Assembly (NCBI GenBank): GCA_963695135.1
Contig: CAVOGA010000005.1
Coordinates: forward strand, 1-64,000
DNA: 64,000 nucleotides
Origin: Marinihelvus sp963695135
GTDB lineage: Bacteria; Pseudomonadota; Gammaproteobacteria; Xanthomonadales; SZUA-36
Direction: 5' to 3'
A program made the translations under genes and the position numbers. How positions within the stretch are numbered: position 1 is the first letter of the stretch; the number at the start of each line of letters is the position of its first letter. Below, one piece after another: positions 6,637 to 15,691 of the stretch. Below the pieces are notes generated by a model, which saw only the letters and a list, made by a program, of their open reading frames with translations, was not told the origin of the DNA and did no database searches.

Positions 6637-7512
6637 ATGGATCTCCAGAAATCCCTGAACACACATGAAGTCTCCGCGCTCAGCCGCGGCGTCCAGGCCG
6701 TGCTGCGCCGGTTGATCCGGCCGTTGATGGGTTCGATCAGCCTGGCGCGTCTGCAGGAGATGCTCCGGGTGGTCTTTATCGAAGTTGCCGAAGAACATTT
6801 GAGCCAGGAGTTTCCGGATCGCTCGCCGCCCGTCGGCCAGATGGCTTTGCTGACCGGCCTGGATTCGCGCCAGATCAACCGCCTGCGCCGGTCGTCGAAG
6901 GCGGGAAGCAACAGCCGGCAGAGCAATGCCCGTTACCAGCACAGCATGACACCGACCAGCCTGTTGCTGGACAAGTGGTCCACCGACCCGGAGTTGGTGG
7001 ATGAAGAGAGCGGACAACCACGCGCCCTGACGGTTTTTGGTGAGGAGGCAAGCATCGAGGCACTGATGCGGTCCACGAGCTTTATCAGGGGTGTGACCCC
7101 ACGATCTGTCGCCGACCGGCTGATTCTGAGCGGGACGGTCATCGAAGACGATGACGGCCGTTTGCACATGGTGACGGAAATGTTCCTGCCCAGCGCTTCC
7201 AGTGACTTTGAAGGCGCTATCGAGGCCGGCTTTGATGCCATAGAGCGCCTCGTGGAGACGGTGGTCACCAACCTGGAAAATCCGGGCGCGGAGGTTCCGC
7301 GACTCTATCAACGCAACTTCTGGACCTACCGCCTCGCGCCGCATCAGCAGCAGGCGCTTCGCGAACGACTCGAGGCGCTGCTGACAGAATGCGAAGGTCA
7401 GGGAAAAGCCATCCTGGCGGACATGGAAATGAAGATTGAGTCCCCCAGCCAGGTCACTGCCGGGTTTGGACTCTACTATTACGAGGACCAGTCACGGCCT
7501 GGCGGCTCGTGA
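6637..7512 (+). CDS. DUF6502-like protein, copy A
   Basis: 291 residues. The open frame extends to 6574, but ATG 6637 (MDLQKSLNTHEVSALSRGV) aligns with the N-terminus of the convergent paralogue. Shared blocks are RGVxxVLRRLIRxLxGxISLAxLxE, NRxxxxR, LLxxWSTDxxxVxxxxGxPRALTV, LxRGVTxxSxxDxLxxSxxI and a tail SPSQxxAGFGLYxxED. These blocks match my memory of the uncharacterised DUF6502 family; no enzymatic motif is visible. The winged-helix-like middle (PRALTV...GVTPRSVADRL) hints at nucleic-acid binding, but that is conjecture. The last 59 bases overlap the 3' end of copy B. Confidence 0.65.
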   Translation: MDLQKSLNTHEVSALSRGVQAVLRRLIRPLMGSISLARLQEMLRVVFIEVAEEHLSQEFPDRSPPVGQMALLTGLDSRQINRLRRSSKAGSNSRQSNARYQHSMTPTSLLLDKWSTDPELVDEESGQPRALTVFGEEASIEALMRSTSFIRGVTPRSVADRLILSGTVIEDDDGRLHMVTEMFLPSASSDFEGAIEAGFDAIERLVETVVTNLENPGAEVPRLYQRNFWTYRLAPHQQQALRERLEALLTECEGQGKAILADMEMKIESPSQVTAGFGLYYYEDQSRPGGS

Positions 7513-8398
7513 CCGCGGCACCTACTCCCGGCGCGTCGTCGGGTGCATCCTCGAACAGATACAAACCGAAACCGGCGGAAATCTGGCTGGGCGTGTCGAA
7601 CGACTGCTCCAGGTCGATCAGTTGTTGGCGGCCGGCCTGCTCCGCCTCATCCAGCAAGGCAGACATCTTCTCCCTGAACACCTGGCGCTGCTGATTCGGC
7701 AAGCGGCTGGTCCAGTAAATGCGCTGATACAGGCGCTGCTCATTGGGCAACTTTTCGTCCAGGTTACCCAGCACCGTGTCAATCAGGCGGCTGACGGCCA
7801 AAAAGCCAATTTCCAGGGCCCCTTCCCGGTCCTTGCTCGGTGACGGGAGGTAGCGTTCGGTGCGCATCCTGATGCAGCCGGTTTCCGGGTCATGGTGAAT
7901 CAGCTCACTGCCCTCCAGCTGGTCAACAATTGACTTGATCGTTACACCCCGCGGCAGCTTCAGCAGGCCGGCCATTTCTTCGAGACTGCCGCTTTTCCCA
8001 CGGACCGTCAGCGCCCGGGGCAGGCCCGTATCGGGGTGAACGAAACGCTCATCGGTTGACCACAGGTGCAGAAACCTGGCGGCCGGGGTGAAATCGCGAA
8101 AGAATTCCGCCTCGTTGAGCAAACCGCGCCGGTAGCCGCGGCTGTTCGTGATCCGGTTGATCACCCGGGTATCCAGGCCGGTGTTCATGGCCATGGCGGA
8201 CAGGGTGACCTGGCGCTTCGGGTTCTCCCGGCGCAGCTTCTCGTCCATCTCTTCCACGTAGATGAAATCGATAAGTTCATGCAGCTTGGCGAGAGAAATC
8301 ACGCCGGCCAGGAAACGAATCAGCCGCCGCAGCACGGACTCGACTCCGCGGCCGATGATGGCCACCTCCGATTGCTGCAGCGTATCTCGTCGGTGCAT
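7454..8398 (-). CDS. DUF6502-like protein, copy B
   Basis: 314 residues, convergent paralogue of the gene at 6637-7512 and of the same length and block order (RGVESVLRRLIRFLAGVISL; LHLWSTDERFV; GLPRALTV; SPSKDREGALEIGFLAVSRL; ISAGFGLYLFED). It has a 30-residue C-terminal extension (GVGAAVTSRQAVTGPRNSR...) that copy A lacks, and that extension is what overlaps copy A. The AT-rich leader upstream (8425-8480) contains a TTGACA on the minus strand. Function unknown. Confidence 0.65.
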   Translation of the reverse strand: MHRRDTLQQSEVAIIGRGVESVLRRLIRFLAGVISLAKLHELIDFIYVEEMDEKLRRENPKRQVTLSAMAMNTGLDTRVINRITNSRGYRRGLLNEAEFFRDFTPAARFLHLWSTDERFVHPDTGLPRALTVRGKSGSLEEMAGLLKLPRGVTIKSIVDQLEGSELIHHDPETGCIRMRTERYLPSPSKDREGALEIGFLAVSRLIDTVLGNLDEKLPNEQRLYQRIYWTSRLPNQQRQVFREKMSALLDEAEQAGRQQLIDLEQSFDTPSQISAGFGLYLFEDAPDDAPGVGAAVTSRQAVTGPRNSRVQTRQ

Positions 8399-8467
8399 GA
8401 AGGCGTCCGGTGAAAGGAGCGTGCAGTATACCTAATTTGTCCTTCAAGGCCTATTTTGCCTTTTGTG

Positions 8468-9226
8468 TCAAAGTATGATTTGCAAACGCCACAGCGGATG
8501 CCCGCTGGCGTGATACTTCGCCTCGAAAGGCGTCAGGGCCCGGGCGGGGTCCGGCAGGAACTGCTGAACTTCCGGCGCTTGCATGCCCATCTCGACCAGC
8601 GCCAGGCTGAATTCCCGCACATAGGTCGCCCAGTTGCTGCGCAACTCCAGCACACCGCCGAGCTGAACCAGGACCGGAAATACCGGGTGCCCGTGCCAGC
8701 GCCGGGCCAGGTGCGCACTCTTTGGCCAGGGGTTGGGATACAGCAGGTAGTGATAGTCCACCCGCCAACCCGCTGCGCGGGCCAGGCGCCAGAAACTGGC
8801 CAGCTCTACACGCGCCCAGATCACCCGGCCCGTTTGCCGTGGCGCGGCGTCGGCCGCCACGCGGGCCAGGCGCGCGGCGGACTGGTCCAGGCCCAGAACC
8901 ACCGCGTCCGGATGCCGCTCGGCCAGGCGCCGGGTGCTCGCCCCGGTGCCGCAGCCCGCATCGATGACCAGCGGGCGGTCGCGACCCGCCGCATCAAGCA
9001 GCGCGGAGAGTTGCTCAAAACACCGCCGGGTCGGCACGTGCAGGGGCTGCCGCCAGGGTGTTCCGGCATGCCGTTGCACCATCTCGCGCAGGCGCGGGTG
9101 AACGCCGGCCTGGTTACTGGTCACCGGGCGGGAAGCACCCTGCGGGGGTCCGGCCGGGCCGGGTGCCGGGCGGAGCGGCGCTTGCGAATCCGGCGCGGGA
9201 TTTAACTTCGATTTCTGCTTGGACAT
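8468..9226 (-). CDS. trmB: TrmB-like tRNA (guanine-N7) methyltransferase
   Basis: 252 residues. The SAM-binding motif VIDAGCGTGASTRRLAERHP and the downstream LLYPNPWPKSAHLARRWHG (the P[DN]PWPK signature) identify the TrmB family, which methylates G46 in tRNA. The N-terminus (about 40 residues, Pro/Ala-rich) is longer than in E. coli TrmB and the family's usual C-terminal motif is weak, so it may be a TrmB paralogue. Divergent from metX, sharing the 125-bp gap at 9227-9351. Confidence 0.82.
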   Translation of the reverse strand: MSKQKSKLNPAPDSQAPLRPAPGPAGPPQGASRPVTSNQAGVHPRLREMVQRHAGTPWRQPLHVPTRRCFEQLSALLDAAGRDRPLVIDAGCGTGASTRRLAERHPDAVVLGLDQSAARLARVAADAAPRQTGRVIWARVELASFWRLARAAGWRVDYHYLLYPNPWPKSAHLARRWHGHPVFPVLVQLGGVLELRSNWATYVREFSLALVEMGMQAPEVQQFLPDPARALTPFEAKYHASGHPLWRLQIIL

Positions 9227-9351
9227 CTGTTCACCCGGCTCAGAGCAGTATTCCCCCGCAAACTCCCACGATGGACGTTGGGGGCGTTATCATTACGCTA
9301 AACGATCGGGGTGACCCGGCGCCATAACCATCGCGAGACGCCCTGCTACCC

Positions 9352-10467
9352 ATGTCAGCTGCCACCCAGTTTCTAGAAACCCCGCAGCCTTTTGTGCTGC
9401 GCCGCGGTGGCACCCTGCCGGGCCTGAAGCTCGCCTATGAGACCTGGGGCGAACTCAACGCGGACCGCTCCAATGCCGTGCTGCTGTTCACCGGTCTGTC
9501 CCCCGATGCCCATGCAGCCTCCAGCGACAGGGATCCAAGCGACGGCTGGTGGGAATTCATGATTGGCCCGGAAGGTCCAATCGACACCAACGTCTTTTTC
9601 GTGATCTGCGTTAATTCCCTCGGCAGTTGCAAGGGCAGCACCGGGCCGGCCAGCGTCAACCCCGGGACCGGCCGCCCCTGGCGCCTGGATTTTCCCGAAC
9701 TGTCCCTGGAGGACATTGCCGCCGCCACGCAGCTGGTGGTCCGGCACCTCGGCATCGACCAGCTCTGCGCGGTCATGGGCCCGTCCATGGGCGGCATGAC
9801 AACCCTGGCCTGGGCCATGCAAAACCCGCAGGGCGCCCGCCACTTGCTGACCATTTCTTCTGCACCGCGGGCCGAGCCGTTCAGCATCGCCATACGCTCC
9901 CTGCAGCGCGAGATGATTGTCACTGACCCGCAGTTTGCCAACGGTCAGTACACGGACGAGGCCTGGCCCCGCCAGGGCATGCGCCTGGCGCGCAAGCTGG
10001 GCATGGTGTCCTACCGCTCGGCCATCGAGTGGCAGGAGCGGTTTGGCCGCGATCTGCAGTATCGCTACCCGAAGCGCCCCTTCACGATGAATTTCGAGGT
10101 TGAGTCCTACCTGGAGGCGGCCGCGGACCGGTTTATCGGCGCCTTCGACCCCTGCTGTTACATCTACCTGTCGCGGGCCATGGACTGGTTCGACGCCAGC
10201 GAGGGCTTCGACGGCCTCGCGGACGCGCTGGCCTCGCTGCACCTGGAATCGGCCCTGGTGATCGGCGTGGATACGGACCTGTTGTTCCCGCCGCGGCAGC
10301 AGGGCGAGATCGCCCGCACGCTGACCCGCCTGGGTATCGACACGCGCCTGGAAATGCTGCCCTCGCCGCAGGGTCACGACGCATTTCTGGTAGACTTTGA
10401 AAACTTTGGAAATGTTGTGGGGGGCTATTTCCGATCCATCGCACGACAGGAGTTTGCAGCGCCATGA
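9352..10467 (+). CDS. metX: MetX-family homoserine or serine O-acyltransferase
   Basis: 371-residue alpha/beta hydrolase-fold acyltransferase. Signatures: YETWGELNADRSNAVLLFTG at the N-terminus, NSLGSCKGSTGPASVNP, nucleophile elbow GPSMGGM with Ser145, GVDTDLLFP with Asp309 and GHDAFL with His342, the complete catalytic triad. Family members use acetyl- or succinyl-CoA to activate homoserine (methionine synthesis) or serine (cysteine synthesis). The next gene is a cysteine-dioxygenase-like cupin overlapping by four bases (ATGA), which favours a cysteine-related role such as serine O-succinyltransferase; that choice is inference. Confidence 0.88.
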   Translation: MSAATQFLETPQPFVLRRGGTLPGLKLAYETWGELNADRSNAVLLFTGLSPDAHAASSDRDPSDGWWEFMIGPEGPIDTNVFFVICVNSLGSCKGSTGPASVNPGTGRPWRLDFPELSLEDIAAATQLVVRHLGIDQLCAVMGPSMGGMTTLAWAMQNPQGARHLLTISSAPRAEPFSIAIRSLQREMIVTDPQFANGQYTDEAWPRQGMRLARKLGMVSYRSAIEWQERFGRDLQYRYPKRPFTMNFEVESYLEAAADRFIGAFDPCCYIYLSRAMDWFDASEGFDGLADALASLHLESALVIGVDTDLLFPPRQQGEIARTLTRLGIDTRLEMLPSPQGHDAFLVDFENFGNVVGGYFRSIARQEFAAP

Positions 10468-11036
10468 GCCTGGAATTTGAAGGTAAGGATCGCTTGATCC
10501 AACGTATCGATAATGCGATTGACGGTGATTGTCCGTTCGAGATCACCACCTGCCTGCGCCGCGCGCTGGTGGAGTGCATCGCCGACCCGGGCATCCGCCT
10601 TCCCGACTGCGTGTTCGAGGCCATTCCCGGCCACTACGCGCGGCGCGAGGTGTTCACCCACCCGACCAAGGGCTTCAGCATGATCGCCATGACCTGGGGC
10701 CCCGGCCAGGGCACGCCGATCCATGACCACGCGGGCCTGTGGTGCGTGGAGGGCGTCTGGGCCGGCTGTATCGAGGTGGTCAGCTACCAGCTGGTGGAGG
10801 AACGCGGTGACCTGTGCCGCTTCGAGGACGTCGGCACCATTGTCGCCGGCTGCGGCTCCGCCGGCAGCCTGATTCCGCCGCACGAATACCACACGATTGC
10901 CAATACCGATCCGGACAAGGTGGCCGTGTCCGTGCACATCTATAAAAATGCCATGCAGTCCTGCAACCTCTTCACCGAACAGGCGGACGGCTGGTACAAA
11001 CGCGAACCGAAAATCCTCCAGCTGGACGCGGCCTGA
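10464..11036 (+). CDS. Cysteine-dioxygenase-like cupin
   Basis: 190 residues. Metal ligands are visible as His87 and His89 (PIHDHAGLWCVEGVWAG) and His140 (PPHEYHTI), the three-His iron site of thiol dioxygenases. These enzymes oxidise cysteine or related thiols such as 3-mercaptopropionate to sulfinates. The start ATG overlaps the metX stop, so the two are translationally coupled. The Cys in LWCVEG sits where the Cys-Tyr crosslink cysteine of cysteine dioxygenases is found, which supports, but does not prove, cysteine as substrate. Confidence 0.82.
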   Translation: MSLEFEGKDRLIQRIDNAIDGDCPFEITTCLRRALVECIADPGIRLPDCVFEAIPGHYARREVFTHPTKGFSMIAMTWGPGQGTPIHDHAGLWCVEGVWAGCIEVVSYQLVEERGDLCRFEDVGTIVAGCGSAGSLIPPHEYHTIANTDPDKVAVSVHIYKNAMQSCNLFTEQADGWYKREPKILQLDAA

Positions 11037-11062
11037 GCCGCGGAACACATCACCGCGCGCAT

Positions 11063-11092
11063 CTGGCATGAAGCAGCGCTCGTGGCTATACT
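11063..11092 (+). promoter_or_regulatory. Promoter for tRNA-Leu
   Basis: CTGGCA, 18-base spacer, TATACT, followed by a GC-rich discriminator (GAGCGCCCGCCGCG) typical of stringently controlled stable-RNA promoters. Position fits a start about 35 bases before the tRNA. Confidence 0.5.
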
Positions 11093-11132
11093 GAGCGCCC
11101 GCCGCGTACTGGCTACCCGGCGGTCCACCCTG

Positions 11133-11219
11133 GCCGGAGTGGCGGAACTGGTAGACGCGACGGATTCAAAATCCGTTTCTGGAAACAGAGTGAGAGTTCG
11201 AGTCTCTCCTCCGGCACCA
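11133..11219 (+). tRNA. tRNA-Leu (anticodon CAA)
   Basis: 87-base tRNA with acceptor stem GCCGGAG/CTCCGGC, D-loop GGTAGAC, anticodon stem ACGGA/TCCGT enclosing TTCAAAA (anticodon CAA at 11167-11169), a long class II variable arm (TTCTGGAAACAGAGTG) and T-loop TTCGAGT. The CCA end is encoded. Confidence 0.97.
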
Positions 11220-11245
11220 TCAGACCAACGAACCTTATCCCCCTC

Positions 11246-12067
11246 ATGAGAGCCGCCCTCAAGGTGCTGGCCCTGCTCTGCTGCCTGATCCCGGCAACGC
11301 CGGCGCAGGCCTGGGGCATGCGCGGTCACGGGGTGATCGGTGTGCTGGCGGTTGAACGGCTGCAGCCGGCGACCCGCGAGGCGCTGAGCCAGGTTATCGG
11401 CGCTACGGATTTCGACGCCGTGGTCGGCGCCTGCTACTGGTCTGATATCTGGCGTGATATCGGCGACGGGCAGGAAACCGCGCCCTGGCACTACGTCAAT
11501 ATTGATCCGGAGGCGATCGCCTATTCGCGCCGCCGGGACTGCCCGGAGCGGCAGTGTGTCCCCGAGGTCATTAACCTGCAGGCGGCCATTCTTGGCGACC
11601 CGGCGCGATCCGCCGGGGAACGGCGCCTTGCCTTCAAGCACCTGTGCCACTTCACCGGCGATCTGCACCAGCCGCTGCACGTCGGTTACGCCGATGATGA
11701 GGGCGGCAAACGGATCACCGTCCGTTATTACGGCCAGCCCATGACCCTGCACCGTTACTGGGACCTGGGCCTGATTGATCACAAAACCGGGTCGGTCGGC
11801 GAACTGGCCGAGCTGTTGCGCAAGCGCCCGGACCAGGCCCCGCGGGGGTGGTCGCCGTTGGATACCTATGGCTGGACCAACGAGAGCTTCGCGCTGACCC
11901 GGAATTTCGCCTATCCGCCGGTGCGCACCATCGATGAGGAATTTGAACGACGCAGCTGGCAGGTGACCCTGCAGCAGCTGGATGCAGGTTCCGGACGGCT
12001 GGCGGCCATCCTGGAATCGGTCCTGGGCAGGCCGTCTCAGGTCCCGCAGGACGTGGTCGAGCCCTGA
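11246..12067 (+). CDS. S1/P1-type zinc nuclease, exported
   Basis: 273 residues. The signal peptide ends ...TPAQA before Trp23, so Trp would become the mature N-terminal residue, which in S1/P1 nucleases is itself a zinc ligand (W-G...H). Further family motifs: HYVNID, HFTGDLHQPLHVGYADDEGG and MTLHRYWDLGLI, holding the His and Asp ligands of the three-zinc site. Expected to degrade single-stranded DNA/RNA or 3' phosphomonoesters outside the cytoplasm. Convergent with the gene at 12105. Confidence 0.92.
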   Translation: MRAALKVLALLCCLIPATPAQAWGMRGHGVIGVLAVERLQPATREALSQVIGATDFDAVVGACYWSDIWRDIGDGQETAPWHYVNIDPEAIAYSRRRDCPERQCVPEVINLQAAILGDPARSAGERRLAFKHLCHFTGDLHQPLHVGYADDEGGKRITVRYYGQPMTLHRYWDLGLIDHKTGSVGELAELLRKRPDQAPRGWSPLDTYGWTNESFALTRNFAYPPVRTIDEEFERRSWQVTLQQLDAGSGRLAAILESVLGRPSQVPQDVVEP

Positions 12068-12104
12068 GCGACCCCGTCAGGCGACCGGGCCGCTGACGAG
12101 CCCC

Positions 12105-14297
12105 TTACCAGAGATCCCGCGCCACGCGGAAACCCAGCTGCGGACCCTTGAGCGACTGCGGGGCGGACAGGCGGGCCGCCGAACGGGCCTGCCGCTCGGA
12201 ACTGGCCCAATAACCGCCACGCACCACGCGACGATCACAGCCGGGGTTATCCCAGGCCACGCCGGTGACCGGGGCACGGACATAGTTGCCGTGCCAGCAG
12301 TCCTGGGTCCACTCACTCACGTTACCGGCCAGGTCATACAGGCCGAAGGGGTTGGCCGGGTACCTGCCGACCGGCGCGGGGCCAAAGTAGCCATCCCCGT
12401 AGCCCCGGATCGGGTTGCTGAAGCGACGGCCGGTTGCCGAGACATCGTCGTCCCCGGCCAGGTTCTCCAGCGCATCGCGGGGCCTGCCATCCCCCCACCA
12501 GTAGGTGGAACGGGAACCGGCGCGCAGGGCGTATTCAAACTCCGCTTCGCTGGGCAGGCGATAGCTTTTGCCCGTCCGGCTGGATAGCCAGTTAACGTAG
12601 GCCACCGCGTCACTCCAGCTCACGTGGAGCACCGGCTCGTTGTAGTCGGCTGTCTCGCCGCTGAAGCCCATGCGCCAGTTAACGCCGTCGCGATCCGTGA
12701 GCTGGCCCATGTCTTCATCCCAGACCGAGCTGCCCCTGGACCGCTCCGCCTCGGTGCGATAGCCGCTCGCCTCGACAAAGGTGGCGAACTGGCCGACGGT
12801 GACTTCCTGCTGGCCCAGTGCAAAACCGCGCTCGAAGGTCACCCGGTGCTCCGGCTTCTCGCTGTCCAGGCTGTCGTCGTCTCCTGCGCCTGAGCCCATC
12901 ATGAAACTTCCGGCGCTGATCACGACAACCGCCGGCGCAAAGCCGGAGCCGTCGATGAAGGGATCCTGGAGAATCTGTCCCGGGTCATACTGGCCGTAGC
13001 TCTCTTCCTGCACCATCATTTCGCGCAGTTCCGTCACCCGGTCCTCGTAGCCGCCCAGGGCGATCAGGTCGATCAACTTGAATTCGGCCAGGTTGTTGTC
13101 ACCGGCGCGGATCGCCTGGATGATCTCCTCCTCGAAACCTTGCGCCATTTCGTCGCGGAAGGCGTCAATCTGTCGACGGCCGTCGGCCACTGCGGTCTGG
13201 TTCTGCTGAATGCCTGACGCCTCGGTGAGCCAGGCCTCGGCGAGTTCAAAATCGAGGTTGCGCGCGGCATCCAGCGCAAACACCACCATGGCCTGCTGGA
13301 TGCTTGTCAGGCCACGTTGCGCTTCGAGGTTGTCGGGATTGATGGTCAATACGCGACGGTAATGGTAATAGGCGCTTTCCAGGCGGGGCTCGACAAGCTT
13401 GCCCTCCTGCTCTGCAAGCCGCGCAGCCGCCAGGGACGCCTGGATGTCCTCGCCCTGATTAAGCAGGCGTATGACCTCGGCAAGCCCCCGCTTGCGCGGG
13501 TTGATGTCGCGCACCGCATCCACCAGGTAAGCCGCCGTCAGAAACTCGCCGTCCCGGATGGCCGCTCTCGCCTGGTTGAGCAAGTCATCAAGCAGGGCGT
13601 CAAGCTCGGCCAGGGCCGCCTGGCTGTTGGGACGCGCGGCGATCATCACGAGCAGTTGGTCCAGCCGTTCCGCCTGGGCGGCGCTGGGCAAGCGGTAGGT
13701 ATTTTCCGGTCGCACCTGTCCGGTTTTGGACTGGGACCAGTCCTGCTCGGGATAGGCGGGGGAGGCCGCGCTCGGCGCGCTGCTGCTGGCCTGGGAATTC
13801 TCCGCCTCGGCGAGTTGCGCCCAGGCTTCGCTGAGCCCGGACTTATTGGGCTCAACCATGCGCACCGCGTTCAGCAGGTCGGTCGCCCGTGCATAGTCGC
13901 CGCGCCGGGTGAATTCAGCGGCACGCTCAATGACCTCATCGAGGATCGCTTCCACTTCTGCGGTAGCTTGCGGGTCACCCTGGCGGATCCGGAGTACGGC
14001 GAGTGCGTTCTGGAGCCGGGCTTCAAGCTCCGGGTCGTTGAGCGGCAGCGACTCCTCCTGCTGCCTCGACTCGGTAGGTGCTGGAACCGCGAGGTCAAAC
14101 TGGAATTCGTCGCTGTCCACGTCACCAAGGCGGCGCACGCGTGGTCCCGCGTCCTCCGCTGCCTCCTGGGCCTCGCTGTCCCCCTCCGCCGAAGCGGGTG
14201 ATGCGGTACCGGGTTCTGAGGACTGGCCAAAGGCCGGGCCATGCATTGCCGGGAACAGCATCAGGGTCGCAAGGAATAGTGTGGTCAATCGACCCAT
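12105..14297 (-). CDS. Exported TPR-like protein with FGE-sulfatase (SUMF1) domain
   Basis: 730 residues from ATG 14297 (signal peptide MGRLTTLFLATLMLFPAM...FGQ); the frame runs 65 codons further upstream without a good start. The first 480 residues are helical repeats with a duplicated block (RAAIRDGEFLTAAYLVDAV; AAEFTRRGDYARATDLLNAV). Residues about 490-730 are a formylglycine-generating-enzyme fold: ISAGSFMMGSG, GQQEVTVGQFATFVEASGY, RLPSEAEFEYALRAG, GLYDLAGNVSEWTQDCW and RRVVRGGYWASSERQARSAAR. The two copper-binding cysteines that real FGEs carry after RGGSW are absent here, so it is unlikely to make formylglycine; related domains act as binding or sensory modules. Exported, probably periplasmic. 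Confidence 0.82.
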   Translation of the reverse strand: MGRLTTLFLATLMLFPAMHGPAFGQSSEPGTASPASAEGDSEAQEAAEDAGPRVRRLGDVDSDEFQFDLAVPAPTESRQQEESLPLNDPELEARLQNALAVLRIRQGDPQATAEVEAILDEVIERAAEFTRRGDYARATDLLNAVRMVEPNKSGLSEAWAQLAEAENSQASSSAPSAASPAYPEQDWSQSKTGQVRPENTYRLPSAAQAERLDQLLVMIAARPNSQAALAELDALLDDLLNQARAAIRDGEFLTAAYLVDAVRDINPRKRGLAEVIRLLNQGEDIQASLAAARLAEQEGKLVEPRLESAYYHYRRVLTINPDNLEAQRGLTSIQQAMVVFALDAARNLDFELAEAWLTEASGIQQNQTAVADGRRQIDAFRDEMAQGFEEEIIQAIRAGDNNLAEFKLIDLIALGGYEDRVTELREMMVQEESYGQYDPGQILQDPFIDGSGFAPAVVVISAGSFMMGSGAGDDDSLDSEKPEHRVTFERGFALGQQEVTVGQFATFVEASGYRTEAERSRGSSVWDEDMGQLTDRDGVNWRMGFSGETADYNEPVLHVSWSDAVAYVNWLSSRTGKSYRLPSEAEFEYALRAGSRSTYWWGDGRPRDALENLAGDDDVSATGRRFSNPIRGYGDGYFGPAPVGRYPANPFGLYDLAGNVSEWTQDCWHGNYVRAPVTGVAWDNPGCDRRVVRGGYWASSERQARSAARLSAPQSLKGPQLGFRVARDLW

Positions 14298-14498
14298 TGG
14301 ATACGCATAGTCCCTTGCTTTTTGATCCGTCACGGCGCGCCGTGCCGTGTTAATGTTGTTTTGTCGCCTGTCGTGACGCGTCAGGCACCGGCAACAATAA
14401 ACCATGACTGACCCGCCCACAAGGGTCCGAATTCTCTCAAAAAACCTTTGACAAACAAACATAACAGCGGGATTCAGGAACCGTATTATCAACTGCCC

Positions 14499-15650
14499 AT
14501 GAACTACTCAGACACCCTCGACACTGCCCTTGCCGCGGCGGACTCCCCGATCATGCTCGAAAGCGCCGCCCAGGCCGGGCGCGCCGCGAAGGCCTGGCGT
14601 CGCGCACCGCTGCTGGCGGTGGACACGGAATTCGTACGTGAGCGCACCTACTTTGCCAACCTGGGGCTGGTCCAGATTTCCGACGGCCAGACCGTGTGGT
14701 TGCTGGACCCGCTTGTCGAAGGCAGCCTGGAGCCACTGGCGGAACTGCTTGCCGACCCGGCCATTACCAAGCTGCTGCACAGCCCCTCCGAAGACCTCGA
14801 GGTGCTGCAGCATGTGACCGGTGCGCTGCCCACGCCGTTGATCGACTCGCAGTTGGCCTGCGCCCTGCTGGGCCAGCCGCTGCAACTGGGCTACCACAAG
14901 GCGGCGGAATGGCTGCTGGATGTGCCCATCGACAAGGACCTGACGCGCAGCAACTGGATGGCCCGGCCGCTCCGCGAGGACCTGCTGCGCTATGCGGCGC
15001 TCGATGTCTGCGTGCTGCCCCTGATGTGGGACAAGCTACGCGAAGCGCTCGATGAGCTCGGTCGCCTGGCCTGGCTCGAGGAGGACTGTGCGCGGATGCT
15101 CAGCGATGCGGCGAAGCCGCTCGATCCGGCCAACAGCTGGCTGCGCATCAAGGGTGCGGGCAGGCTGGATGGACGCGCCCTGGCAGTGCTTCAGCGGATC
15201 GCCGCCTGGCGGGAAGAGGAAGCACGCCAGCGGAACCAGCCGCGCGGATTTATCGTCCCGGACCATGTGCTGATCGCGATTGCCCGCGATGGCATGCGCG
15301 AACCGCAGGCGCTGGAGCGTATCGATGACCTGCACCCGGGCGCCCGCAAACGCTGGGGCAATACCCTGACCAGCCTGGTTGGCCAGACCCTGGATGAAGG
15401 CGGCACGCTGCCGCCGCTGCCGCAGGCCGGGCCTGCGGAACGCCAGCAGCTCAAAGCCATGCGTGATGTGGTCAGTGAGCAGGCGGAGCAGCTCAAGCTC
15501 GAACCGACCGTGCTGGCCGCCAAGCGGGACCTGGAGGAAATACTTTTCGCAGAGGCGCCCGGGCACCTTCCCGAACGCCTGCAGGGATGGCGAAAACCCA
15601 TTGTTGGCGAGCCCTTACTCGAACTAATCAGCCGGACCAGCCGGCCATAA
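14499..15650 (+). CDS. rnd: Ribonuclease D
   Basis: 383 residues from ATG 14499; the frame extends to a TTG at 14448 that is not needed. The DEDD exonuclease domain shows LLAVDTEFVRERTYF (motif I), LLHSPSEDLEVLQ (motif II) and YAALDVCVLPLMW (motif III); an HRDC domain follows at about residues 195-275 (ALAVLQRIAAWREEEARQRN). RNase D trims the 3' ends of tRNA precursors and small RNAs. Divergent from the SUMF1-fold gene. Confidence 0.95.
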   Translation: MNYSDTLDTALAAADSPIMLESAAQAGRAAKAWRRAPLLAVDTEFVRERTYFANLGLVQISDGQTVWLLDPLVEGSLEPLAELLADPAITKLLHSPSEDLEVLQHVTGALPTPLIDSQLACALLGQPLQLGYHKAAEWLLDVPIDKDLTRSNWMARPLREDLLRYAALDVCVLPLMWDKLREALDELGRLAWLEEDCARMLSDAAKPLDPANSWLRIKGAGRLDGRALAVLQRIAAWREEEARQRNQPRGFIVPDHVLIAIARDGMREPQALERIDDLHPGARKRWGNTLTSLVGQTLDEGGTLPPLPQAGPAERQQLKAMRDVVSEQAEQLKLEPTVLAAKRDLEEILFAEAPGHLPERLQGWRKPIVGEPLLELISRTSRP

Positions 15651-15691
15651 GGGTCAGTGGCGCTTGCCGCCCGCCCAACCGGACGTCCGGG

